DNA from: an uncultured Bacteroidales bacterium
GTDB lineage: Bacteria > Bacteroidota > Bacteroidia > Bacteroidales > Bacteroidaceae
NCBI GenBank assembly: GCA_902768605.1
Contig: CACXLY010000028.1
Span: forward strand, 1 to 64,000
Direction of reading: 5' to 3'
DNA length: 64,000 nt
The stretch's first letter is position 1. Every line of letters starts with the position of its first letter. The translations under genes and the position numbers were made by a program. Under the pieces are notes generated by a model that saw only the letters and a list, made by a program, of their open reading frames with translations, searched no databases and had not been told where the DNA came from. Positions 32,797-39,855 of this stretch are shown here, piece after piece.

Positions 32797-34185
32797 TCAT
32801 GCTTGTTTCTTCCTTGTCATTTCGACGAGTCTGCTCAGATGTGTGGGGATGGGGAGCTGCTGCGGGCACTTGGGCAGGCACTCTCCGCAGTCCTGGCATC
32901 TGTTGGCGCGTGCCTTGCTGGGTATGGCCTCCTGATAGGCTGTGAGGTAAGCCTGGCGCTTCTCTTCGAAATCGGGAGCTGAGGCATCGGGCAGAGGCAG
33001 GCGGCCATCCACAACTGCCTTGTTGTAGAAGGCGAAGTTGCCCGGGATATCGACTCCATGCTTGCAGGGCATGCAGTAGGCACATGTGGTGCAACCGATG
33101 GTGGGCATGCCCGACATCTTGTCTGCGATGCGCTCCAGAAGCTCGTTCTCCACATTTGTGCAGGGGTCGAGAGGAGAGAACGTTTCCAAGTTCTCCTTGA
33201 GGTGCTCCATGCGATTCATGCCGGACAATGCAGTCAGCACATTCGGCTTAGAGCCTACCCAACGGAAGCCCCAGCGAGCTGGTGTGTCGTCCTTGCGGGC
33301 ACGACCAAGCTGTTCGCGGACATCATCCTGCACATTTGCCAGTCCGCCACCTCTGAGCGGCTCCATGATGACTGCCTGGATGCCCAGCTTCTCGAGCCTG
33401 CCATAGAGATATTCCGCGTTGGCATCTCCACGCCGACGGCCTCTGCCTCTCTGTGCATGAGTCCAGTCGAGGTAGTTCATCTGTATCTGCACGAAGTCCC
33501 AATGGTACTTGTCGTTGTTGTCGAGCAGCCAGTCGAACACCTTCACGTCGCCGTGATAGCTGAATCCGAGGTGACGGATGCGTCCTGCCTTGCGCTCCTC
33601 CAGCAGGAAGTCGAGCAGGCCATTGTCGATGAAGCGGGCTTTGAGGTTGTCTATCCCGCCTCCGCCGACACTATGCAGCAGGTAATAGTCGATGTAGTCC
33701 ACTTGCAGCTTGCGGAAAGAGTTGTCGTACATCTCCTTTGACTTCTCGAAGCTCCACAGACTCTCGTTCTGGTTCGACATCTTCGTAGCCACGTAGTATT
33801 TGTCGCGAGGATGGCGGCTGAGGGCATTGCCAGTGGCAGTTTCGTTGTTCCCGCCACCATAAATCGGGGCGGTATCGAAGTAGTTGATGCCGTGGGCCAG
33901 CGCATAGTCGACCAACTCGTTGACCTGCTCCTGCTCACGGGGCAGTCGCATCATGCCAAAGCCAAGCAGGGAAATCTTCTCTCCCGTGCCATTCTGGACG
34001 CGATAGGTCATTTTGACTTGCTCCGGAGCATCGTTGTCGAGAGCCTTTCCGGCCTTTCTGGGCGAGCCAATCACTTGCAGCGAACCTACTGTAATAAGGG
34101 ACAAAGCAGTGGCTGAACCAAGTCCCAATCGCTCCAGGAACTGGCGGCGATTCATCTCATTTGTTTCCTTAAAATTCTTTTTCAT
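32797..34185 (-). CDS. Tat-exported aldo/keto reductase with 4Fe-4S domain
   Basis: 462-residue protein. MNRRQFLERLGLGSATALSL is a twin-arginine signal. The aldo/keto reductase barrel runs from about residue 60 (KISLLGFGMMRLP, YFDTAPIYGGG, KYYVATKM, YYLLHSVGG). The C-terminal part has CTTCAYCMPC (about 370) and CQDCGECLPKC (about 435), a ferredoxin-like arrangement for two clusters. This architecture is common in Bacteroidales; the substrate is unknown. It lies directly upstream of the FMN-binding protein gene. Confidence 0.88.
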   Translation of the reverse strand: MKKNFKETNEMNRRQFLERLGLGSATALSLITVGSLQVIGSPRKAGKALDNDAPEQVKMTYRVQNGTGEKISLLGFGMMRLPREQEQVNELVDYALAHGINYFDTAPIYGGGNNETATGNALSRHPRDKYYVATKMSNQNESLWSFEKSKEMYDNSFRKLQVDYIDYYLLHSVGGGGIDNLKARFIDNGLLDFLLEERKAGRIRHLGFSYHGDVKVFDWLLDNNDKYHWDFVQIQMNYLDWTHAQRGRGRRRGDANAEYLYGRLEKLGIQAVIMEPLRGGGLANVQDDVREQLGRARKDDTPARWGFRWVGSKPNVLTALSGMNRMEHLKENLETFSPLDPCTNVENELLERIADKMSGMPTIGCTTCAYCMPCKHGVDIPGNFAFYNKAVVDGRLPLPDASAPDFEEKRQAYLTAYQEAIPSKARANRCQDCGECLPKCPQQLPIPTHLSRLVEMTRKKQA

Positions 34186-34323
34186 GACTGTACGGTTTTA
34201 ATTATTCGACAAGATTTTGCCGAAAAGGTTTAATACATTATATATAATAATATAGCCTTTTCTGTCCTATTTCTCTTTTTTGCACGATTTTTCTCCTTTT
34301 GTGCAAAATTAGTTGCGAAATTA

Positions 34324-34355
34324 TTTGCACGATACCATAAAATGCCGTATCTTTG
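34324..34355 (+). promoter_or_regulatory. Complete -33/-7 promoter of the acyl-CoA ligase
   Basis: TTTG (34324-34327) and TATCTTTG (34348-34355) are spaced by 20 bases. The ATG at 34380 follows by 25 bases. Confidence 0.65.
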
Positions 34356-34379
34356 CACAAAATTAATGAAAATGTGCAA

Positions 34380-36041
34380 ATGGATATAACGAAAGTACCT
34401 TCATATAACGAGATGATTCGTCAGTCGATTCAGGACCATTGGTTTCTTGACTCGATGTCGGATTATGGCGTCTTTACCTTGCAATACAAAGATGTTGCCC
34501 GCATTATCGAGAAGCTTCACATTCTATTTGAGCAGGCAGGCATCAAGCCTGGCGACAAGATTGCTCTTTGCGGACGAAACCTAAGCCGTTGGGGCGCAGC
34601 TTTTTTTGGCATTCTCACTTACGGAGCTGTTGCCGTGCCAATTCTGCACGAGTTTCATCCCTCTCAGGTTCACGACATCGTGAACCATTCAGAATCGAAG
34701 CTTCTCTTTGTGGGCGACAAGGTATGGCCGGGGCTCAATGCCGACGAAATGCCCGACCTGCTGGGCATCATCTCGTTGGTCGACTACAGTCTGCTTGTCT
34801 GCCGCAATGAAGAGCTGGCCTATGCCCGCGAGAACCTCAACCGTCTCTTTGGAGAGAAGTTCCCGAGCCGCTTCCTGCCGGAGCTTCTCAGCTACTACAA
34901 GGACCAGCCCAACGAGATGGCTGTGCTGAACTATACCAGCGGAACAACCAGCAACTCGAAGGGAGTGATGATTCCCTACCGCGCTCTTTGGAGCAATTGC
35001 GACTTCGCCAAGCATGTCCTCGGCAACGAAATCAAGGCAGGCGTCAATGTCCTCTCGATGTTGCCTATGGCACACATGTATGGCATGGCCTTCGAGTTCA
35101 CCTACGAATTCATGGTGGGAGCCCACGTCAACTTCCTGACCAAGGCTGCCTCGCCCACCATTCTGATGCGGACACTCGCGGAGGTGAAGCCCGTCATCCT
35201 CATCGTCGTGCCTCTCATCATTGAGAAAGTGGTACGAAAGGCTGTGATGCCGAGGATACAAGACCCTGGAGTGAGGATGCTCATGGGCGTGCCCATCATA
35301 GGCGACCGCATAAAGAAACGCATCTGCGATGGCTTGACACAAGCCCTCGGCGGCAACTTCTACGAGGTCATCATCGGGGGAGCAGCACTCAATCAGGAGG
35401 TGGAGCAGCTCTTGCACGAAATAGGATTCCGCTACACTGTCGGTTATGGAGCCACCGAGTGCGCACCCATCATCACCTACAACGACTGGAAAGACCAGGT
35501 GGTGGGCAGTTGCGGCAAGAATGTCATCCATCAGGAACTTCGCGTCGACAGCCCAGACCCGGCGAACATTCCGGGTGAGATCCTGACCCGCGGACTGAAT
35601 GTCATGCTTGGCTACTACAAGAATGAGGAGGCCACGAAGGCTGCCATCGACAGCGAGGGCTGGTATCATACGGGCGACCTCGGCGTGCTCAGGCAGGGCA
35701 ACCTCTTCATCAAGGGGCGCTCGAAGAACATGCTGCTTGGCGCGAATGGGCAGAATGTCTATCCCGAAGAGATTGAGGACAAGCTCTCGAACATGACCCT
35801 CGTGAGCGAATGTCTTGTGGTGCAGAGGGAAGACAAGCTTGTCGGCCTCGTCTATCCCGACCAGGAACAGGTGAAGAAACTGCGGCTGTCGAAGACCGAC
35901 ATCGAAACCATCATGGAGCAGAACCGCAAGGAAATCAATCCCAACCTGCCTCAGTATGCCCAGCTCTTCAGCATCAAGGTGATGGAGAACGAGTTCGAGA
36001 AGACCCCGAAGAAGAGCATCAAACGCTTCCTCTACACGTAG
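34380..36041 (+). CDS. AMP-binding long-chain acyl-CoA ligase
   Basis: Adenylate-forming enzyme activating fatty acids to acyl-CoA. YTSGTTSNSKGVM near residue 183 is the ATP loop, GYGATECAPII near 358 the A5 motif, WYHTGDLG near 430 and KGRSKNMLLGANGQNVYPEEIE near 445 the hinge region. 553 residues from MDITKVPSYNE; the upstream TTG falls in the promoter. The last codons (Y-T-stop) are part of the first unit of a 22-bp array that begins at the stop codon. Confidence 0.92.
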   Translation: MDITKVPSYNEMIRQSIQDHWFLDSMSDYGVFTLQYKDVARIIEKLHILFEQAGIKPGDKIALCGRNLSRWGAAFFGILTYGAVAVPILHEFHPSQVHDIVNHSESKLLFVGDKVWPGLNADEMPDLLGIISLVDYSLLVCRNEELAYARENLNRLFGEKFPSRFLPELLSYYKDQPNEMAVLNYTSGTTSNSKGVMIPYRALWSNCDFAKHVLGNEIKAGVNVLSMLPMAHMYGMAFEFTYEFMVGAHVNFLTKAASPTILMRTLAEVKPVILIVVPLIIEKVVRKAVMPRIQDPGVRMLMGVPIIGDRIKKRICDGLTQALGGNFYEVIIGGAALNQEVEQLLHEIGFRYTVGYGATECAPIITYNDWKDQVVGSCGKNVIHQELRVDSPDPANIPGEILTRGLNVMLGYYKNEEATKAAIDSEGWYHTGDLGVLRQGNLFIKGRSKNMLLGANGQNVYPEEIEDKLSNMTLVSECLVVQREDKLVGLVYPDQEQVKKLRLSKTDIETIMEQNRKEINPNLPQYAQLFSIKVMENEFEKTPKKSIKRFLYT

Positions 36042-36268
36042 GAACTGCACTTCCCACAGCAAGCGTCGGGCTTTCCCACAGCAAGCGTCGGGCTTTCCCA
36101 CAGCAAGGAACTGCTCTTCCCACAGCAAGGAACTGCTCTTCCCACAGCAAGGAACTGCTCTTCCCACAGCAAGGAACTGCTCTTCCCACAGCAAGCAAGG
36201 AACTGCTCTTCCCACAGCAAGGAACTGCTCTTCCCACAGCAAGGAACTGGCTTTCCCACCTGAGGGAA
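36029..36268. repeat. 22-bp array E1 (TTCCCACAGCAAG type, ten copies)
   Basis: TTCCCAC starts at 36051, 36073, 36095, 36117, 36139, 36161, 36183, 36209, 36231 and 36253. Every step is 22 bases except one of 26, where GCAA is duplicated. A first variant unit (containing TACACGTAGGAA) at 36029 overlaps the ligase stop codon. Several frames stay open across the array on both strands; these are not proteins. Confidence 0.93.
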
Positions 36269-36280
36269 ATAATCTCACAT

Positions 36281-36412
36281 CACGTTGCCAGAAGTCTCAC
36301 ATCACGTTGCCAGAAGTCTCGCAACACGTTAAAAGGTTTCTCTCGACATGTTAAATAGTCTGACTTGACATGTCTATTTCACCAATTAGACGTGTCAAGT
36401 TTATTAGTTATA
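36281..36412. repeat. 22-bp array E2 (CACGTT type), in register with E1
   Basis: CACGTT at 36281, 36303 and 36325, CATGTT at 36347, CATGTC at 36369 and CGTGTC at 36391, all 22 bases apart. Taking the CACGT position inside a TTCCTACACGT unit as offset 6, the last E1 unit (36253) predicts 36259 and then 36281, exactly where E2 begins. The final unit overlaps the yggS stop codon. Confidence 0.88.
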
Positions 36413-37072
36413 CACCCTCGCGCCGAAGATGAGACTGCCGATGCGGACCATGTTGCTGCCATGCCGGACGGCAATGGGGTAGTCGTCCGACATGCCCCAA
36501 CTGCGTTCTTTCCATCGACCATTGAGCATCGGGCATCGGGCATTTATCGTCTCAAACAATTGCCTTGCCTGCTCGAACTCTGATGCTATCTGAGCTTCGT
36601 CGTCGGTATTCGTTGCCATGCACATGAGGCCTTCTATGCTGACGTTCTCGTACTGCTGCCAGGTGCCGCTCTCCATGAACTTCAATAATTCCTCGGGAAG
36701 CCAGCCGAACTTCGTCTCTTCCTTTGCGACATGCACCTGCACGAGCACGGGAATCGTGCGCCCGCACTTCTTTGCCTGCTTGTCAATCTCCTTCAGGAGG
36801 TGCTCCGAATCGACGGCATGAATGAGGCTCACAAAGGGTGCAATGTATCTCACCTTATTCGTCTGCAAGTGCCCAATGAAGTGCCATTCGATGTCCTTCG
36901 GCAATACCTCGTACTTCTGCACCATCTCCTGCACATGGCTCTCGCCGAAGATGCGCTGCCCGGCATCGTAAGCCTCCTGAATCATCTCGACAGGATGGTA
37001 CTTGCTGACAGCCACCAACCGTACCCCCTCGGGAAGAACCTGCCTGATACTCTTTATCCTTTCACTTACCAT
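36404..37072 (-). CDS. yggS: YggS-family pyridoxal phosphate-binding protein
   Basis: Single-domain PLP carrier of the YggS/PROSC family involved in vitamin B6 and amino-acid homeostasis. VRLVAVSKYHPVEMIQEAYDAG near residue 18 holds the PLP lysine, FGESHVQEM near 42 and WHFIGHLQTNKVR near 63 are signatures, and MSDDYPIAVRHGSNMVRIGSLIFG ends the barrel. Between them INARCPMLNGRW is encoded by GCATCGG-type repeats but does not alter the length. 222 residues, normal. Confidence 0.92.
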   Translation of the reverse strand: MVSERIKSIRQVLPEGVRLVAVSKYHPVEMIQEAYDAGQRIFGESHVQEMVQKYEVLPKDIEWHFIGHLQTNKVRYIAPFVSLIHAVDSEHLLKEIDKQAKKCGRTIPVLVQVHVAKEETKFGWLPEELLKFMESGTWQQYENVSIEGLMCMATNTDDEAQIASEFEQARQLFETINARCPMLNGRWKERSWGMSDDYPIAVRHGSNMVRIGSLIFGARVYN

Positions 37073-37097
37073 TTGTGACGTTTTATTATTCCCTTAC

Positions 37098-37151
37098 CAC
37101 GAATTACGCGAATTCCACGAATTATAAAAATCCGTGTAATCCGTTTAATCC
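37098..37151. repeat. 9-bp array (CACGAATTA/GTGTAATCC)
   Basis: CACGAATTA, CGCGAATTC, CACGAATTA, TAAAAATCC, GTGTAATCC and GTTTAATCC start at 37098, 37107, 37116, 37125, 37134 and 37143. It fills much of the gap between yggS and the DUF4494 stop. Confidence 0.75.
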
Positions 37152-37170
37152 GTTGTATTGTTTTGTCGCG

Positions 37171-37617
37171 TTATTCCTCGTTTGCTTTGAACTTGAATAC
37201 ATCGACAATTGTTGTCTCCGTGATGGAGACGATGACCCACTCGCCGAGTGTGCCCTTCATGCATTCGTCGAGCCTTGCGAGGGCGCGATGGAAGTCGTTT
37301 GCCTGCACGAGTGCCGATTGCACGGTGCGCTTCTCAACGGCGGTCTTCTCGTCGATTGAGATGTAGGCAATGCGAGCCTTGAACCATCGGTCGTCGTTCA
37401 GGTCGTCGCTGTCGAAGAGGTCCGACAGGCGTGCCCTCTTGATGTCTGTCACGATGAACTCACCCGTCATGAAAGGCTCAATCTCTTCGATGAATCGCTT
37501 CTCGGCTTCCGTGAAGCTGAGTGCGTCAACCAAATATGTCTCTGTGGTCTTCTTGACGAGACCGCTCTCCAAGGTCTTGTCGTAACGGACCTTGCATTCA
37601 AACCATTCGCTTTGCAT
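37171..37617 (-). CDS. DUF4494 protein
   Basis: 148-residue cytoplasmic protein of the DUF4494 family, conserved in Bacteroidales with unknown function. Characteristic segments are WFECKVRYDKTLESG near residue 5, TETYLVDALSFTEAEKRF near 25, RWFKARIAYISIDEKT near 78 and VVDVFKF-like VDVFKFKANEE at the end. No signal or membrane segment. It lies between yggS and ygiQ on the same strand. Confidence 0.85.
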   Translation of the reverse strand: MQSEWFECKVRYDKTLESGLVKKTTETYLVDALSFTEAEKRFIEEIEPFMTGEFIVTDIKRARLSDLFDSDDLNDDRWFKARIAYISIDEKTAVEKRTVQSALVQANDFHRALARLDECMKGTLGEWVIVSITETTIVDVFKFKANEE

Positions 37618-37665
37618 TATCTGTTAATTCAAAATTAATAAATTCAAGATTCAAAATTAAAGATG

Positions 37666-39510
37666 TCAAGTTTTCTTGTACCAGAAGAAGAAACTGTTCT
37701 GCTCCTTCTTCTCCTGCGGTGTCTTTGCGCTAAATATCTTCTCCAGTGTGTAGGGATGATAGCCTGTGGCCCAGCATGTTGTGCTGACGGTGAGGGGTGT
37801 GGGCGTGAAGTCCTGCACCTGCTCGAGCTTGAAGTCGAGTTGCTTCGTGATGGCCGCGAGCTCTTGCATGTCGCGGACTGTGCAGCCGGGGTGCGAGCTG
37901 ATGAAGTAGGGGATGAGCTGCTGGCGGAGTCCTGCCTCTCTGCACGTCCTGTCGAAGATGCTCTTGAACTGCCTGAAGAGGCTGAACGAGGGCTTTCGCA
38001 TCACATTCAGCACCGCATCGCTTGTGTGCTCGGGAGCCACCTTGAGGCGTCCGCTGACGTGCTTCGTGATGAGTTCCTTCGTGTATTCTCTGGCGGCTCG
38101 GTTGAGGGCTTCGTCTTTCCAGTCGTGAAGCAGCATGTCGTAGCGGACGCCGCTTCCGATGAAGCTTTTCTTGACGCCCGGCAACGCATCGACTGCCCTG
38201 TAGATGTCGAGCAAGGGGCGATGGTCGCCATTGAGGTTCGGGCAGACGGCGGGGTGGATACACGACGGGCGTTTGCACTTCTCGCATACTTCCACGCGCT
38301 TGCCCCTCATCATGTACATGTTCGCACTCGGCCCGCCAAGGTCGCTCAGATAACCTTTGAAGTCAGGCATCATGGTGATGGCTTTCACCTCTTTTAATAT
38401 GCTCTCCTTCGAACGACTTACGATGAACTTGCCTTGGTGGGCGCTGATGGTGCAGAATGCGCAGCCGCCGAAACAGCCGCGATGGAGCGTCACGCTGAAC
38501 TTAATCATCTCGTAGGCGGGGATGCGTTTGCCCTTGTACTTGGGGTGCGGCAGGCGCGTGTAGGGCAAGTCGAAGCTTCGGTCGAGTTCCTCCGACGTGA
38601 GAGGCGGGTAGGGCGGATTGACCACAACCCACATGCATTTGCCACCCACACACTTCCCGCTTACCATTTGCAGGAGTCGCTGAGCATGAATCTTGTTGCT
38701 CTCCTCCTCGATGTGTCGGAAATTCTCGGCATGAAGCTTAGGCTCTCGCAGGCAATCCTCGAAGCTGTGCAGCACGATGTCGTCCTGCGTGATGCCGCCC
38801 GGTATCTCTTCTTTCCTGCAGAGCCAAGCCGTTTGCGGCAGTTCTTTTGCCACATCGCGCAGCACTTCCCGCGTGATGCAGGGCTCGCCATTCTCGTCGT
38901 AATGGAGTAGGGGATGAAAGTCGTTGATGGCTTCGTTGAGTCGTTGCACGAGTTCCAGCGTCGGCTTCTCGCCCATGCCATACGTTATCAGGTCGGCATC
39001 GCAATCACACAGAATGCTTGGGCGAAAGCGCTCTTGCCAATAGTCGTAGTGCATCACGCGCCGAAGGCTTGCTTCTATGCCTCCGAGCACAATGGGAACA
39101 TCGGGAAAGAGCTTCCTCAAGATGTCGGTATAGACGATGGTGGGGTACTCGGGACGCAGGTCGTGACGCCCATCGGGACTGTACGCGTCCTCGCTTCTGA
39201 GGCGACGGGCAGCGGTGTATTTGTTGACCATGCTGTCCATACAACCTGGCGAGATGCCGAAGAAGAGCCGAGGCCGGCCCAGCTTCTTGAAGTCGCGAAA
39301 GTCGCCGTGCCAGTCGGGTTGCGGCACGATGCAGACACGCAGACCCTCAGCCTCGAGCAAGCGTCCTATGACGGCAGCTCCGAAGGCAGGATGGTCCACG
39401 TAGGCATCGGCGCTGAAGAGTATCACGTCAGCACTTTCCCATCCGCGCAAGTCCATCTCTTTGCGTGTCGTGGGAAGCCAGTCTGTCTTTATGGTTGCTC
39501 TCTCTTCCAA
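37666..39510 (-). CDS. ygiQ: YgiQ-family radical SAM protein
   Basis: Radical SAM enzyme of the YgiQ family with unknown substrate. The N-terminal Rossmann-like domain starts WLPTTRKEMDLRGW; the cluster motif is RGCFGGCAFCTISAHQGKF (CxxxCxxC) near residue 350. A second cysteine group, CEKCKRPSCIHPAVCPN near 410, could carry another cluster or zinc. 614 residues, normal. Its 5' end overlaps the upstream small gene by 22 bases. Confidence 0.93.
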   Translation of the reverse strand: MEERATIKTDWLPTTRKEMDLRGWESADVILFSADAYVDHPAFGAAVIGRLLEAEGLRVCIVPQPDWHGDFRDFKKLGRPRLFFGISPGCMDSMVNKYTAARRLRSEDAYSPDGRHDLRPEYPTIVYTDILRKLFPDVPIVLGGIEASLRRVMHYDYWQERFRPSILCDCDADLITYGMGEKPTLELVQRLNEAINDFHPLLHYDENGEPCITREVLRDVAKELPQTAWLCRKEEIPGGITQDDIVLHSFEDCLREPKLHAENFRHIEEESNKIHAQRLLQMVSGKCVGGKCMWVVVNPPYPPLTSEELDRSFDLPYTRLPHPKYKGKRIPAYEMIKFSVTLHRGCFGGCAFCTISAHQGKFIVSRSKESILKEVKAITMMPDFKGYLSDLGGPSANMYMMRGKRVEVCEKCKRPSCIHPAVCPNLNGDHRPLLDIYRAVDALPGVKKSFIGSGVRYDMLLHDWKDEALNRAAREYTKELITKHVSGRLKVAPEHTSDAVLNVMRKPSFSLFRQFKSIFDRTCREAGLRQQLIPYFISSHPGCTVRDMQELAAITKQLDFKLEQVQDFTPTPLTVSTTCWATGYHPYTLEKIFSAKTPQEKKEQNSFFFWYKKT

Positions 39511-39782
39511 TCGATGTAGAGCAGGATGAGCTGATGCAAGCCAAAGGCTTTCATGTCGTTGTGGAAGAGGATGCGTTCGCAGAAGTCGAGCAACTCGGGG
39601 TCAGGCTCGTTGGCAAGCAAAGAGCGGACATTCAGCCGCAGCTTCTCGAGAACACTCTCCTCGACGATACCATTGCTGTCGAGCAAGTCGGAGAAGAGGG
39701 AATAGCGGTCGATGGTCATGAGGTGAGAGTCATCGACGGAGAGCTTGCGCGAGCCCTTCATGTTGCATAGTATTGTGTACAT
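39489..39782 (-). CDS. Small conserved-looking protein, unrecognised
   Basis: 97 residues, soluble, mostly helical: LFSDLLDSNGIVEESVLEKLRL, PELLDFCERILFHNDMKAF and HQLILLYIDWKRE. It overlaps the ygiQ start by 22 bases, so translation is probably coupled. An alternative start at MKGSRK is possible. Confidence 0.6.
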   Translation of the reverse strand: MYTILCNMKGSRKLSVDDSHLMTIDRYSLFSDLLDSNGIVEESVLEKLRLNVRSLLANEPDPELLDFCERILFHNDMKAFGLHQLILLYIDWKREQP

Positions 39783-39855
39783 CTTAATATTTTATTCTAT
39801 TTGACGATTTACAATTTACCATTTGAGTATCCCTATGAGGAGAGAGGGGTCATGC

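Noticed and set aside
36019..36278. Open frames across array E1, with CCGKSSSLL-type repeats
   Set aside because: Same cause as at array B; repeats of period 22 that shift frame are not coding.
34689..36278. 529-codon frame opposite the acyl-CoA ligase
   Set aside because: Shadow frame extended by the stop-free array E1.
36029..36412. CRISPR array
   Set aside because: The period is 22 in total, units are nearly identical without unique spacers of normal size, and no cas genes are present.
36520..36545. Repeat insertion in yggS (GCATCGG units)
   Set aside because: The protein length and flanking motifs match the family, so an insertion is not supported.
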